Origin: Novosphingobium terrae
GTDB lineage: Bacteria; Pseudomonadota; Alphaproteobacteria; Sphingomonadales; Sphingomonadaceae
NCBI RefSeq assembly: GCF_017163935.1
Contig: NZ_JABVZR010000001.1
Span: 1,798,001-1,862,000, forward strand
Reading direction: 5' to 3'
DNA length: 64,000 nucleotides
How positions within the stretch are numbered: position 1 is the first letter of the stretch; every line of letters starts with the position of its first letter. This document shows, piece by piece, positions 46,049-56,255 of this stretch. The notes under the pieces were generated by a model. The model had not been told where the DNA came from. It saw only the letters and a program-made list of their open reading frames with translations, and ran no database searches. The translations under genes were made by a program, and so were the position numbers.

Positions 46049-47305
46049 CTATGGTGCGACCGCGCGGGCGCTTGTGCAAACATCATTTCGCGCGCCGCCG
46101 CAGACCTTTGCGCGGCCGCCGATCGTCAATGCTACGAGAGCCGCGACCACCAAAAGGACCGCACTGCCGATGAATGTCGCCACGGGGCCATATCCGTCGA
46201 AGAGAACCCCGCCGCCGCCTGCTCCGACGCAGATCCCGATCTGAGCGACTGCCACCATCAGCCCACCACCAGCTTCGGCGTTGTTCGGCGCGGCGCGGGT
46301 GACCCATGTCCACCAGACAACCGGCGCTGCGGTGCTGACCAGCCCCCAGATGGCAAGGAGGGCGCCAGTTGCCAGCAGGGAATGGCCATAGGTCGCCAGA
46401 CCGATTGCTACCACGGCCAATATGCCCGGCAGCGCGGCGAGCGTGAGATGAAGGCGTTCGCCGATCGCTCGGCCGATCAAGGACGTGCCGACAAAGCCGG
46501 CGATGCCCACGATCAGGAGGACGCCCGACAGTTGGGCGCCCCTGACATGCGTCACCTGCTCCAGGAAGGGGCGGAGGTATGTGAACAGCCAGAATGTGCC
46601 TGCAAAGAAGAGGAGGCCGCCCAGGTAGCCGTGGGCCACGCCGGGCTTGCGCAGCAGGTCGATCATGCTGCCCGCATCCTTGTGTCGCCGGGCTGGAAGC
46701 GAGGGAAGCGAAATCGCCATCCATGCCAGTGCGGCAACGGCCAGCGGGATGAACGAGAAAAAGGCCCCGCGCCAGCCCAGAAGGCCGCCGATAAAGCTGC
46801 CAAGAGGGGCTGCAATCGTTGAGGCCAGCGCAGGACCGGCGTTGACCACTGCCAGCGCCTTCGGCACGGATCGGGCAGGAACAAGCCGCATCGCCGTGGC
46901 GGCGGACAGGGACCAGAAGCCGCCCAGGGCGACCCCGACCAGCACACGGCCCACCAGCATGACAGGAAAATTGGGAGCAAATGCGACGATGGCGCCGGAC
47001 AGGATCATCAGCGTGGTTTGGAAGAGCAGCACGCGCCGTCGGTCGATCCCGCCGATAACCTTCGAGACGGCCAGGCTGGTGACAAGCGCAGCCAGCGCGC
47101 AAGCGGAGATGGCCTGCCCGGCTTGCCCCTCGGTCAATCGCAGGTCCTTGGCGATCGGGCTCAACAAGCTGACCGGCATGAACTCGAAGGACACCAGGCC
47201 GAACGAGCACAGCGCCATCGCATAGACCGCACCCCAGGCCGGTTTTCCCTCGCTTGCCTCAGTGATGCCGATTGAGGCGGTGGAAACTTCAGGTGATCCA
47301 GACAT
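46049..47305 (-). CDS. MFS efflux transporter
   Basis: 418 residues with 12 predicted membrane segments. The DHA1-type signature is GRVLVGVALGGFWSLSAATAMRLVP, and the first-loop motif is near GGIDRRRVLLFQT. It resembles the YdhP/AraJ/PbuE drug or sugar efflux group. It sits between an aldo/keto reductase (126 bp upstream) and a LysR gene (3 bp downstream), all on one strand. This suggests detoxification and export of an aldehyde or drug-like compound. Confidence 0.9.
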   Translation of the reverse strand: MSGSPEVSTASIGITEASEGKPAWGAVYAMALCSFGLVSFEFMPVSLLSPIAKDLRLTEGQAGQAISACALAALVTSLAVSKVIGGIDRRRVLLFQTTLMILSGAIVAFAPNFPVMLVGRVLVGVALGGFWSLSAATAMRLVPARSVPKALAVVNAGPALASTIAAPLGSFIGGLLGWRGAFFSFIPLAVAALAWMAISLPSLPARRHKDAGSMIDLLRKPGVAHGYLGGLLFFAGTFWLFTYLRPFLEQVTHVRGAQLSGVLLIVGIAGFVGTSLIGRAIGERLHLTLAALPGILAVVAIGLATYGHSLLATGALLAIWGLVSTAAPVVWWTWVTRAAPNNAEAGGGLMVAVAQIGICVGAGGGGVLFDGYGPVATFIGSAVLLVVAALVALTIGGRAKVCGGARNDVCTSARAVAP

Positions 47306-47431
47306 GCGCAGGCTCCTGCGGAATAGAGAACATCAAACGCCACGCAGGCGGCGGCATCCTGCGATGCCTGCCGCCTGGCTGCGACCCGTCAGGCTTGACC
47401 CGAGGGCTTTATCTGCTGAGTGAGAGCTGGT

Positions 47432-48325
47432 TCAGTCCCGGGCCACCAGAGTACCGTCGGCCTGGAGCTTACCCCCGTAGACCGGGAAGAGGCTGGCATC
47501 GCCGTAGTTCTTGATGCGATCGACGGCCTTCAGGGCTGCGATATCTGCATCGGAAATCTCGAAGTCCACGGCAGCATTGACCCGCATATGCTCGGCGTTG
47601 GCCGACTTGGGGAGAGGCAGCATGCCGAGCTGGAGGCAATAACGGATGCAGAGCTGAGCAATGCTGACCCCATAGCTCTCGGCCATGGCGGCGAGCTGCG
47701 GATTGTCGAGGATCTTGCCATGGGCGACCGGGGAATAGGCTTTGACCAGAATACCCTTCTTCTGCGTGTAGTCGATCACGTCGAAGGGCGTGTTGCTGAC
47801 ATGGGCCAGGATCTGGTTCACCATCGGCTTGACCGAGCCGTTCTCAAGCAGATTGTCGAGATCGACCGCCTCGAAGTTGGAGACGCCGATCGAGCGGAGC
47901 TTGCCGGCGGCATAGGCCTCCTCAAGCGCGCGCCAGGCCGCCAGATTGCCTTCGAAGAAGTGCTCGCCCTCGCGGAAGTCCATCCAGGGCTGCGGACTGT
48001 GGATGATCATCAGATCGATGTGATCGAGGCCGAGCGTCTTGAGCGACCCGTCGATGGCCTCCTTGGCGCCTTCAAAGGTCTTGATTGCAGCATCGAGCTT
48101 GGTGGTGACAAACACGTTATCACGGGACAGCCCGCAGGTCCGGATGCCTTCGCCCACACCGCGCTCGTTCTGGTAGCCCTGCGCGGTGTCGAAATGGCGA
48201 TAGCCGATCTGGGCTGCGTCCCGCACCACCTGCGCGACCTTGTTATCGTCAATGCGCCAGGTGCCGAGACCAAGCTTTGGGACGCTGACACCGTTCGGAA
48301 GCAGATAGGTGTCGTTCAAGATCAT
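47432..48325 (-). CDS. Aldo/keto reductase
   Basis: 297 residues from ATG 48325 (RBS AAGGATG). NADPH-dependent AKR: GLGTWRIDDNK, catalytic Asp/Tyr in YRHFDTAQGYQNERGVGEGI, Lys in VFVTTKLDAAI, His in DLMIIHSPQPW, IGVSNF and the cofactor motif LPLPKSANAEHM. It resembles 2,5-diketo-gluconate reductase-type enzymes. Probable carbonyl detoxification with the adjacent MFS transporter. Confidence 0.92.
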   Translation of the reverse strand: MILNDTYLLPNGVSVPKLGLGTWRIDDNKVAQVVRDAAQIGYRHFDTAQGYQNERGVGEGIRTCGLSRDNVFVTTKLDAAIKTFEGAKEAIDGSLKTLGLDHIDLMIIHSPQPWMDFREGEHFFEGNLAAWRALEEAYAAGKLRSIGVSNFEAVDLDNLLENGSVKPMVNQILAHVSNTPFDVIDYTQKKGILVKAYSPVAHGKILDNPQLAAMAESYGVSIAQLCIRYCLQLGMLPLPKSANAEHMRVNAAVDFEISDADIAALKAVDRIKNYGDASLFPVYGGKLQADGTLVARD

Positions 48326-48709
48326 CGGGTCATCCTTTACAGCCTGGCTCCAGGCTGGCCCGCAATCGCCGGGGCGATCAGAGCCAGCTTTGTAAGCCGC
48401 ATCGATCTGGTCTCCTTCTACCCGATGCAGGATGACCCGATTAGACGCCTTGCCTCTCACGGGTCATTGAACCAAATTCATCGATCAGGCATATCTGGGC
48501 TTCCTACCGATGGTCTATGCAATGATCATGTCGATCACGAAACGGTAGCGGACATCCTTGCTCGTGGCGGCGCTGATGCCGCTACGCTGGATCACAAATT
48601 CGGCGGAGGCTGATCTCGGCAAGTAGCCTGCATAGACCGATCCCAAGTTCTTCTTCGACGACAGCGAGCCTACGACCCCCTAAGCCCCATTGGATTGACG
48701 GGGGTGAAC
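48326..48709. other. 384-bp divergent intergenic region
   Basis: Separates the AKR operon from the porin gene and must hold both promoters. A minus-strand stretch ending near 48520 (FVIQRSGISAATSKDVRYRF) has weak protein-like character but no start or family. No clear operator was identified. Confidence 0.45.
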
Positions 48710-50038
48710 ATGGGAACGTTCTGGACATGGACGATGGCGATTTTCCTCGCCACGGCATCGCCTGCGCTTGCGCAGGATGACGATGGGTTCGATCTCTCTG
48801 GCACCATGCGGCTGCGCTATGAGGCGATCGCCAATCAACCGCGCGTCGGCTACAATCGCAATGATGCGCTCGTCAATCTGCGCACGACGGTGATGGCACG
48901 CTATCAATCCGGCCCCTTCACCGTGGCGGCCGAGATCTGGGACAGCCGCGTCTACGGTGAAAACCCCGGAAGCCCGGTTACGACCGGAGAGGTCAACACA
49001 CTTGAGCCCGTGCAGGCCTTCGTCACGTGGAAAGGCACCATCCGGAAAGCAAAAGTCTCAGCGCAGGCTGGTCGGTTCACGCTCAACATCGGCTCGCGCC
49101 GCCTGGTGGGGGCCGACGAATACCGCAACACCACCAATGGCTACACCGGATTACGGGGCGACCTTCTGACCGGCGGCCTGACAGCGGCCGCCATCTACGT
49201 CCTGCCCCAGCAACGGCGACCTGACGACGCGGCTTCACTGCAAGGTAATGCGGTGGCCCTCGATCGCGAAGGCTTCGACCTGGTGCTGTGGGGCACGACA
49301 ATCGCAAGAGCAAAAATCCGGGGCTCGCTGATGGTCGAGGCCAGCTTCTATCATCTGGGCGAGCGCGACATGCCCGGTCGCCCCACGCGTGACCGCTCGC
49401 TTGACACGTGGGGTGGGCGGTTGATCCGTGATCCTGCGAAGGGTGAACTGGACGGCGAAGTCGAGGCATTTTACCAGTCCGGAACGATCAGCGCCTCCAC
49501 CGCGCCCAGCGCGGCCAGACTGCCGGTATCGGCCTGGTTCGTCCATGCGGCGGCCGGCTACTCCTTCCCAGGACGGCTCAAGGCGCGCCTCGCGCTGCAG
49601 TACGACCGCGCCAGCGGCGATCACGGCGGCAAGACCTACGGCCGCTTTGATACGCTATACGGGATGCGCCGGGCCGACCTCGCGCCGGCGGGCCTCTACA
49701 ATGCCGTGGGACGGGCGAACATCTCGACACCCGGCCTGCGCTTCGAGGTTGCACCTTCCCGGCGCTGGGATGCCTTTGCCACCTATCATGCCCTGTGGCT
49801 CGCCTCACGTACAGACAGTTTCTCGACCACCGGTGTTCGTGACGCCAGCGGCAAAGCGGGAGCATTCGCCGGGCATCAGTTCGATGCGCGCTTTCGCTGG
49901 TGGGTCAAGCCAGCCAAGCTGAGGCTGGAACTCGATGGGGTGCTGCTGTCCGAGGGACGTTTCCTCGAAACGGCTCCCAACGCCACCGCCGGAACCACAA
50001 CAGCCTATGGCTCGGCAAACCTCACAGCATCGTTCTAG
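48710..50038 (+). CDS. Alginate-export-type outer-membrane porin
   Basis: 442 residues. Signal peptide MGTFWTWTMAIFLATASPALA, mature start QDDD. The body is an amphipathic beta barrel with alternating patterns (SGTMRLRYEAIANQ, AQAGRFTLNIGSRRLVGADEYRNTTNGYTGLRGD, ASFYHLGERD, WGGRLIRD) ending in the aromatic terminal strand SANLTASF. The GSRRLVG...EYRN segment is typical of the Alginate_exp family. It lies beside molybdopterin genes with no obvious functional tie. The substrate is unknown. Confidence 0.85.
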   Translation: MGTFWTWTMAIFLATASPALAQDDDGFDLSGTMRLRYEAIANQPRVGYNRNDALVNLRTTVMARYQSGPFTVAAEIWDSRVYGENPGSPVTTGEVNTLEPVQAFVTWKGTIRKAKVSAQAGRFTLNIGSRRLVGADEYRNTTNGYTGLRGDLLTGGLTAAAIYVLPQQRRPDDAASLQGNAVALDREGFDLVLWGTTIARAKIRGSLMVEASFYHLGERDMPGRPTRDRSLDTWGGRLIRDPAKGELDGEVEAFYQSGTISASTAPSAARLPVSAWFVHAAAGYSFPGRLKARLALQYDRASGDHGGKTYGRFDTLYGMRRADLAPAGLYNAVGRANISTPGLRFEVAPSRRWDAFATYHALWLASRTDSFSTTGVRDASGKAGAFAGHQFDARFRWWVKPAKLRLELDGVLLSEGRFLETAPNATAGTTTAYGSANLTASF

Positions 50039-50141
50039 GATGGGAGCGGTCATAGTCCTTCACGCGTTCATCTGGTTTTCTTTGCTTGCCGGAGGCTGAA
50101 GCGGGATGGCGATCCAGGATCCGCAATGCTAGCCTGTTGCC

Positions 50142-51161
50142 ATGGAAGCTATGGCCCAATCCCCGGCAGCCTTGCTGACCGATCGCTTCGCGCGGACGAT
50201 CAGCTACCTGCGGTTGAGCGTGATTGATCGCTGCGACTTGCGCTGCACCTATTGCATGCCCGAGCGCCAATCATTTCTGCCCAAGGCCGAGGTTCTAACC
50301 CTGGAGGAACTCTACAGCCTGTCACGCGGCTTCATGGCGCGTGGGGTCCGGAAAATCCGATTGACCGGGGGCGAGCCTTTGGTTCGGCGCGACATGGTCG
50401 ATCTGGTGCGGGCCTTGGGCAGGCATATCGGCACGGATCTCGATGAGCTGACGCTGACTACCAATGGCACCCATCTGGCCGCTCATGCCGAAGCGCTCGC
50501 AGCGGCGGGAGTGCGACGGATCAACGTCTCCCTCGACACGCTCGATCCCGCGCGTTTCGCTCGCATCACGAGACGGGACGCGCTGGGCTCCGTGCTGGAG
50601 GGCATTGCGGCAGCGCAGGCGGTAGGCATCGCTGTGAAGATCAACACGGTAGCCCTGAAGGACGAAAACGGGGATGAGCTGCCCGACATCATCTCTTGGG
50701 CCCACGCACAGGGTCACGAAATCACGCTCATCGAGGTCATGCCCCTGGGCTCTGTTGACGGCGATCGCTATGATCAATTCCTGCCGCTGTTCGCCGTTGG
50801 GACCCAACTCGAGCAGCGCTGGACATTGACCCCCGAGACCCATCGCAGTGGGGGCCCTGCGCATTATGTGCGAGTAGCCCAGACCGGAGGCAGGCTTGGC
50901 TTCATCACCCCTCTCACCAACAATTTCTGCGCGGGGTGCAATCGGGTGCGAGTGACGGCAACCGGCCAACTCTTTGCGTGCCTTGGCGGGCGCGAGCAGG
51001 TCGATCTGCGTGCAGCACTCAGGGGAGCCAACCCCGAGGCAGCTCTCAACGCGGCGCTGAACGAAGCCATGCGGATCAAGCCCGAAAAGCATCATTTTGC
51101 GATTTCTTCACCCGGCGCTGAGCCAGCGTTGGCACGGCATATGTCGATGACGGGGGGCTGA
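50142..51161 (+). CDS. moaA: GTP 3',8-cyclase MoaA
   Basis: 339 residues. Radical-SAM enzyme of the first molybdenum-cofactor step, converting GTP to 3',8-cyclo-dihydro-GTP. N-terminal 4Fe-4S motif C-xxx-C-xx-C in VIDRCDLRCTYCMPERQ, LTGGEPLVRRD, and the second cluster in NNFCAGCNRVRVTATGQLFACLG. The C-terminal GG needed for activity is present (MSMTGG). It is followed after 1 bp by moaD. Providing the cofactor for the molybdenum hydroxylases on the opposite strand is the likely reason for its location. Confidence 0.96.
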   Translation: MEAMAQSPAALLTDRFARTISYLRLSVIDRCDLRCTYCMPERQSFLPKAEVLTLEELYSLSRGFMARGVRKIRLTGGEPLVRRDMVDLVRALGRHIGTDLDELTLTTNGTHLAAHAEALAAAGVRRINVSLDTLDPARFARITRRDALGSVLEGIAAAQAVGIAVKINTVALKDENGDELPDIISWAHAQGHEITLIEVMPLGSVDGDRYDQFLPLFAVGTQLEQRWTLTPETHRSGGPAHYVRVAQTGGRLGFITPLTNNFCAGCNRVRVTATGQLFACLGGREQVDLRAALRGANPEAALNAALNEAMRIKPEKHHFAISSPGAEPALARHMSMTGG

Positions 51162-51162
51162 C

Positions 51163-51384
51163 ATGAGCAAGGAGACGGTGCGTCTGGTTTACCTTGGGCG
51201 CCTCGCCGATCTCAACGGTCCCATCGTTGTAAGTCCCGGGCCACTGGCTAATCTGACTTTGCCCGACGGCGTGGTGGGACCACGCGTGCGTCTTGCCCTC
51301 AATGGGGTGCTGGTAGCTGCACAGGGCCTCGTGCTTGCCGATGGTGACGAGCTGGCCTTTCTGCCACCCGTTAGCGGCGGCTGA
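51163..51384 (+). CDS. moaD: Molybdopterin synthase sulfur carrier MoaD
   Basis: 73 residues with a beta-grasp fold (VRLVYLGRLADLNG ... LALNGVLVAAQGLVLADGDELAFLPPVSGG). The C-terminal Gly-Gly, thiocarboxylated in the active carrier, is intact. ATG 51163 nearly abuts moaA. Its partner moaE and moaC are not in the window, so they are elsewhere or this is a second, specialised set. Confidence 0.9.
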   Translation: MSKETVRLVYLGRLADLNGPIVVSPGPLANLTLPDGVVGPRVRLALNGVLVAAQGLVLADGDELAFLPPVSGG

Positions 51385-51432
51385 CGAAGGCGAGCAGAGC
51401 CCCTTGTTTTCTCGGTTTTCTGGCGGCTTGGC

Positions 51433-52014
51433 TTATCGCGTCATGGAGCCACGTGCTCGCTCAAGATCCTCCGGCGTATCGATGTCCACCAACTCGCGCT
51501 CGGGAACAGCGATACCCTTAGCAAAACCCGGCTGATTGAGCAGATGCCGCGCCCCGGTGTCGCCCTTCAGCTCCGTTAAGGCCCCCAACCGCTGCCCTCC
51601 AAAGCAGGCCGGTGGCCCTAGTCGGCCATCGGGATACCGGCAGGCGCTTATCTCGCCAGGGTCAGTCTGCGCGACAAGCGCCCGTAAGGTTTCGAGGCTG
51701 ACAAAGGGCATGTCGGCCAAGGTCACCAGCAATGAGGATACCGCAATTTCCGCTGCGATATGAGCGGCCAAAGCGAGCGAGGAGGCCATGCCGCTCGCAG
51801 CATCCGGATTGTGAACGACCTCAGCCTGCGGCAAGGGCGCTTCCAACCAGACAGGAACGCCCGCCGACGCAATGAAAACAACGGAAGGGCTCAGTTCCCG
51901 AGCGACGGAAACCGCCCACATTCCCACTGGTCGGCCACCCAGATCAAGGTGCAGCTTGCCACCGCCCATGCGCGAACCGGCGCCAGCCCCCAGCACCGCC
52001 ACAAGTGCCGTCAT
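51433..52014 (-). CDS. MocA/MobA-like molybdenum cofactor nucleotidyltransferase
   Basis: 193 residues. N-terminal nucleotide loop LVAVLGAGAGSRMGGGKLHLDLGG, then DMPFVSLETL (metal-binding DMP) and PPACFGGQRLGAL. Such proteins add CMP to the cofactor used by xanthine-dehydrogenase-type enzymes. It is last in the operon with xdhC and two hydroxylase sets, which fits. The start at 52014 (MTALVAV) is chosen because upstream codons overlap xdhC without family similarity. Confidence 0.85.
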   Translation of the reverse strand: MTALVAVLGAGAGSRMGGGKLHLDLGGRPVGMWAVSVARELSPSVVFIASAGVPVWLEAPLPQAEVVHNPDAASGMASSLALAAHIAAEIAVSSLLVTLADMPFVSLETLRALVAQTDPGEISACRYPDGRLGPPACFGGQRLGALTELKGDTGARHLLNQPGFAKGIAVPERELVDIDTPEDLERARGSMTR

Positions 52015-52045
52015 ACCGGTAGTGCCATCCGGCGGCTCATAGCCC

Positions 52046-53089
52046 TCAAACCTTCCGTCCGGCGTAGGCCGGCATACGGAGGGGCTGGCCAAGTATTGCA
52101 TCCGGCCAAGATGAGTGAACTTCCGAGCCGATCGGCATCGCCCGCCAATGTGCGATCACTTCGGCTAGAATGGATGTGGCGATCTCAGGAGGGGTCATGG
52201 CGCCGATGGATAGACCCACGGGGCCATTGATCCGGGCGATGGCTTCCTCTTCCCCGCCCATATGGCGCAACAGATCGCAACGCCGCGCATGCGTGCGTCG
52301 AGACCCCAGCGCTCCGACGTAAAAGGCCGGGGTGCCCAGAATGGTCGCGAGGATATCAGCCTCATCGTCGTGATCATGCGAGAGCAAGACGGCGCCTGAC
52401 CAGCGATCCAATTGCTGCCAGTCATAGTATGCCCATGCGTTGACCTGCATAGGTCTGAAACCGTGATGTTCGAGCAATTGGCAGGTCAGCCTGTCAGTGC
52501 TGACCAGATCCACCGCGATCTCAGACAAGCGGCAAAGCTGAGCCAGAGCGACCATGACATGGCCTGCTCCGGCGATGGTGATCTTGCAAGGCGGTGAATA
52601 GGCTCGCAGGAAAACACCCTCAGCGCCTACCCCAGCAGGGCAGTCTCCCTCAATCAGCCGACGATGCCCCGTCGCCGTGTCGATCGCGAGAACCACCGGT
52701 TTGCGCGAAGCTCTGGCCGTGATCAGATCCTGCACGATCTCGGACGTCAAGCCCGTGTCGAACCAGACATCAATGCCCGATCCACAGGGGAGGCGAACAT
52801 CGATGAAGCGCGAGCCCTGTCCGTAGCGCTCCAGATAGCAGTGCTGCTCCCGGATCGCCCGGACAGCGTCCATAACCAGACTGGGCTCAACACATCCCCC
52901 GCTGATGAGGCCAACAGACGCCCCATCCTCGCGCACCGCCAATTGACTGCCGAGCGGGCGCGGCGACGAGCCGGTGACGCCGACCAACGTCACCAACGCG
53001 ACACGCTGCCCCGCCGCCATGGCGTCAGCCAGGAAGGGGATAACCCAATCGCTGTAGACTGCGCCAGGCGAGGCGGTGAGATCCATCAA
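52046..53089 (-). CDS. XdhC/CoxI-family molybdenum-hydroxylase maturation factor
   Basis: 347 residues. N-terminal XdhC_CoxI domain (VALVTLVGVTGSSPRPLGSQLAV, LISGGCVEPSL with the conserved Cys). C-terminal Rossmann XdhC_C domain (ITIAGAGHVMVALAQLC, LLSHDHDDEADILATIL, FYVGALGSRRTHARR). It binds and sulfurates the cofactor and inserts it into the PaoC-type subunit, the role of PaoD in E. coli. Its start overlaps the upstream paoC stop (ATGA). Confidence 0.92.
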   Translation of the reverse strand: MMDLTASPGAVYSDWVIPFLADAMAAGQRVALVTLVGVTGSSPRPLGSQLAVREDGASVGLISGGCVEPSLVMDAVRAIREQHCYLERYGQGSRFIDVRLPCGSGIDVWFDTGLTSEIVQDLITARASRKPVVLAIDTATGHRRLIEGDCPAGVGAEGVFLRAYSPPCKITIAGAGHVMVALAQLCRLSEIAVDLVSTDRLTCQLLEHHGFRPMQVNAWAYYDWQQLDRWSGAVLLSHDHDDEADILATILGTPAFYVGALGSRRTHARRCDLLRHMGGEEEAIARINGPVGLSIGAMTPPEIATSILAEVIAHWRAMPIGSEVHSSWPDAILGQPLRMPAYAGRKV

Positions 53090-55293
53090 GCCATCACCGG
53101 CAGATGTTCAAGATGCTTGTCAAGCGTGATGGGGTAGTCGCGGACCCTTACCCCGGTCGCATTGTAGATGGCGTTGGCAATTGCAGCGCCCACACCGCAC
53201 AGGCCCAACTCGCCCACACCTTTGGCTTTCATGGGTGAGGATTTGTCGTCAGGGTAATCGAGGAAGATCACCTCCTGATGCGGAATGTCGGCATGAACCG
53301 CCACCTCATATCCGGCCAGATCATGGTTGACGAAGTAGCCAAAGCGCTTGTCAACCGCCAGCTCCTCGCTCAGCGCCGCCCCGACGCCCATGGTCATCGC
53401 GCCGATCACCTGGCTACGCGCCGCCTTGGGGTTGAGAATGCGCCCGGCGTCGCAGACCGCCAGCATGCGCCGAATGCGTGTTTCGCCTGTGTAGGCGTCG
53501 ACCGCCACCTCGACGAAATGGCTGGCAAAGGTCGATTGCTGATACTGCTTGTCCAGCGTGCCGTATTCGATGAGATCCTCGGCGGTAAGCGGCCCATCTG
53601 CGGCGGCACGGGCCAGTGGCAATGCCTTTCCTCCGTCAGTGACCTTGCCATCCGCAAAGTGTGCATCCTCACCCAGACCCAGCTTTTGGGCCACCATGCC
53701 ACGCAGCTTCACACAGGCGGCATAGAGACCAGCCGTCGAGTTGTTGCCGCCCCACTGCCCGCCCGAACCGGCCGAAGCGGGAAAATCGCTATCGCCCAGC
53801 TTGACCGTTACTGCGGCGAGCGGCACGCCCATCATCTCCGCTGCCGTTTGGGCCAGGATGGTGTAGGACCCGGTGCCGATGTCGGTCATGTCGGTTTCGA
53901 CCGTCAGCTTGCCGTCCCGCTCCAGCCTGATGCGCGCCGCCGATTTCATCAGCAGATTGTTGCGGAAACCTGCGGCCATGCCCATGCCGATCAGCCAGCG
54001 CCCCTCGCGCTGCTGGCCTGGCCTGGGGTTGCGTTTCGACCAGCCAAACTTTTCCGCCCCGGTCCGCAGGCATTCGACAAGATGCCGCTCCGAGAACCTG
54101 CGCTCAGGTTTGGCCGGATCGACCTGTGTGTCATTGAGGATGCGGAATTCGACCGGGTCCATGCCCAGCTTCTCGGCCATCTCGTCCATGGCCATTTCCA
54201 GCACCATCAGGCCGGGGGCCTCGCCCGGCGCGCGCATCGCATTCCCTTCGGGCAGGTCGAGCACCGCCAGCTTCATGAAGGTCTCGCGATGGGGCGCGGC
54301 ATAAAGCAACTGTGTCTGCGACACTGCGGTTTCGGGATCGCCACCTGGCAGGTCACCGCTGGTCGAATTATGCGCGACTGCCGTCAGCTTGCCATCGCGC
54401 GTGGCGCCGAGCCGCACGCGCTGGATCGTGGCCGGACGATGCGTGGTGTTGTTCATCATCATCGGGCGGGTCAGCGCGAGCTTGACCGGGCGCCCGGCTG
54501 CCTTGGCGCCGAGCGCCGCGAGCACGACATCGGCGCGGATGAACAGCTTGCCCCCAAAGCCACCGCCGACAAAGGGCGAGTCCAGACGGACCTTCTCGGC
54601 CGGGATACCCAGCGTGGTGGCCAGGCTTGCCTTACCCCAGGCGATCATCTGGTTCGAGGTCCAGACCGTCAGCTTGTCGCCATCCCAGGCGGCGATGGTG
54701 GCATGCGGCTCCATCATCGCATGGCTTTCATCGGGCGTGGTGTAGCTGGCGTCGAGTTGCACGGGCGCCTGCGCAAAGGCTGTGTCGAAATCGCCCACGC
54801 GGGCAATGTCGGGCTTGCCTTTCCCACCGGGCACCAGCGGCGCGTTGGGGGCTGCCTTCGCGAGATCGAACTGCCCCGGCTCGCGGGCATAATCGGTGCG
54901 AATAAGCGCGGCGGCGGCGCGCGCCTGCTCGAATGTGTCAGCCACCACCAGCGCGATCGCCTGATGGTAATGCTCCACCTGCGCCCCGCCGAAGAGGTGA
55001 GCGGTGTTGAAACGGCTTTTGGGCAAAGGCTGGGCATGGTCGAGCGTGCTGATCACCGCCAGCACACCCGGCGCGGCCTTGGCCAGCGTGGTGTCCATGG
55101 CGGTGATACGCCCCTTTGCAATACCGGCGCCCACCACGAAGCCATAGGCCTGATTGGGGACAACATCGTGCCGCTCATAGGCGTAAGCTGCTTTCCCGGT
55201 GGTCTTGAGAGCGCCATCGATGCGGGATGTAGCGCGGCCCAGGACCTTCAGCTGGTCGGTGGGGTTGGCGCCTGCCGGAGTTTCGAACTTCAT
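53086..55293 (-). CDS. paoC: Aldehyde oxidoreductase molybdenum-binding subunit (PaoC/YagR type), set 1
   Basis: 735 residues, the length of PaoC. Family motifs: [82 protein letters not shown] and the catalytic Glu in [24 protein letters not shown]. It holds the Mo-cytosine-dinucleotide cofactor and oxidises aromatic or other aldehydes. It overlaps paoB upstream and xdhC downstream by four bases each. It is clearly diverged from set 2 (57039). Confidence 0.93.
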   Translation of the reverse strand: MKFETPAGANPTDQLKVLGRATSRIDGALKTTGKAAYAYERHDVVPNQAYGFVVGAGIAKGRITAMDTTLAKAAPGVLAVISTLDHAQPLPKSRFNTAHLFGGAQVEHYHQAIALVVADTFEQARAAAALIRTDYAREPGQFDLAKAAPNAPLVPGGKGKPDIARVGDFDTAFAQAPVQLDASYTTPDESHAMMEPHATIAAWDGDKLTVWTSNQMIAWGKASLATTLGIPAEKVRLDSPFVGGGFGGKLFIRADVVLAALGAKAAGRPVKLALTRPMMMNNTTHRPATIQRVRLGATRDGKLTAVAHNSTSGDLPGGDPETAVSQTQLLYAAPHRETFMKLAVLDLPEGNAMRAPGEAPGLMVLEMAMDEMAEKLGMDPVEFRILNDTQVDPAKPERRFSERHLVECLRTGAEKFGWSKRNPRPGQQREGRWLIGMGMAAGFRNNLLMKSAARIRLERDGKLTVETDMTDIGTGSYTILAQTAAEMMGVPLAAVTVKLGDSDFPASAGSGGQWGGNNSTAGLYAACVKLRGMVAQKLGLGEDAHFADGKVTDGGKALPLARAAADGPLTAEDLIEYGTLDKQYQQSTFASHFVEVAVDAYTGETRIRRMLAVCDAGRILNPKAARSQVIGAMTMGVGAALSEELAVDKRFGYFVNHDLAGYEVAVHADIPHQEVIFLDYPDDKSSPMKAKGVGELGLCGVGAAIANAIYNATGVRVRDYPITLDKHLEHLPVMA

Positions 55294-56255
55294 GCGCCTG
55301 CTCCCGCCGTTTTGGCGTCTGCGATCACCCCGGCAAGGGTGCGGGTGGCGAGAGCCAGCTTGAATCGGTTGTCAGCGGTGGGCCGGGCATCGGCGAACAC
55401 CTGCGCAGTGACGGCAGCCGCGCCATGAGGCATGGCTGTCTCCGCCGCCTCCACACGCCATGGTTTGGGGGCTACACCGCCAAAGGCGACGCGCCCAGTG
55501 CCGTCGGGCTGGATCACGGCGGCGACCGACACCAGCGCGAACGCATAAGAGGCGCGGTCGCGCACCTTGTGGTAGAGATGGCGACCGCCGATGGGCGCCG
55601 GCAGGGTCACGGCAGTGATCAGTTCGCCGCGTTTCAGGCTGTTTTCGATATGCGGCGTGTTGCCCCACAGGCGGTGGAACTCGGCAATAGGAATGCTTCG
55701 CTTGGCGCCTTGCGGATCGACGGTTTCGACTTGAGCATCAAGAAGGCGCAAAGCGACCGCCATATCGCCCGGATAAGTTGCAATGCAGGCGTCGCTCGTG
55801 CCGATGACGCCCAATTGCCGGGAAACGCCGCCAATTGCCCCGCAGCCGGAACCGGGCTGGCGCTTGTTGCAGGGCTGGTTGGTGTCGTAGAAGTAAGGGC
55901 ACCGCGTGCGCTGGAGCAGATTGCCCGCCGTGGTTGCCTTGTTACGCAGCTGGCCAGAGGCCCCCGCCACGATAGCGCGGGTGAGGACGCCATAATCACG
56001 GCGCACCCGCAGATCGGAAGCGAGCGCCGTATTGCGCACGAATGCGCCGATGCGCAGGCCGCTCTCAGGCGTCGGCTCGATGCGGTCAAGCTTCAAATCC
56101 TGCACATCGACCAGGTGGGTCGGTGTTTCGATCTGCAGTTTCATCAGATCGAGCAGATTGGTGCCGCCGGCAAGGAAGCGCGCGCCGGGCGTGTGAGCCA
56201 CAGCTTGAGCGGCCTGCGCCGGCGAGGTCGCGCGCTCGTAGGTGAAGGCCTTCAT
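55290..56255 (-). CDS. paoB: FAD-binding subunit (PaoB/YagS type), set 1
   Basis: 321 residues from ATG 56255. FAD motifs [19 protein letters not shown] and [22 protein letters not shown]. Cysteines in [21 protein letters not shown] match the extra 4Fe-4S site known in PaoB. C-terminal CO-dehydrogenase flavoprotein domain ([19 protein letters not shown]). It passes electrons between the 2Fe-2S subunit and FAD. Confidence 0.93.
   Translation of the reverse strand: MKAFTYERATSPAQAAQAVAHTPGARFLAGGTNLLDLMKLQIETPTHLVDVQDLKLDRIEPTPESGLRIGAFVRNTALASDLRVRRDYGVLTRAIVAGASGQLRNKATTAGNLLQRTRCPYFYDTNQPCNKRQPGSGCGAIGGVSRQLGVIGTSDACIATYPGDMAVALRLLDAQVETVDPQGAKRSIPIAEFHRLWGNTPHIENSLKRGELITAVTLPAPIGGRHLYHKVRDRASYAFALVSVAAVIQPDGTGRVAFGGVAPKPWRVEAAETAMPHGAAAVTAQVFADARPTADNRFKLALATRTLAGVIADAKTAGAGA

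Noticed and set aside
47420..48613. 397-codon plus-strand ORF
   Set aside because: Antisense to the aldo/keto reductase, whose catalytic residues are all visible on the minus strand.
53278..55428. Long plus-strand open frame (716 codons) antisense to paoC
   Set aside because: High-GC shadow of the paoC gene; composition is His/Arg/Gly-rich without any family motif, and the minus-strand gene is certain.
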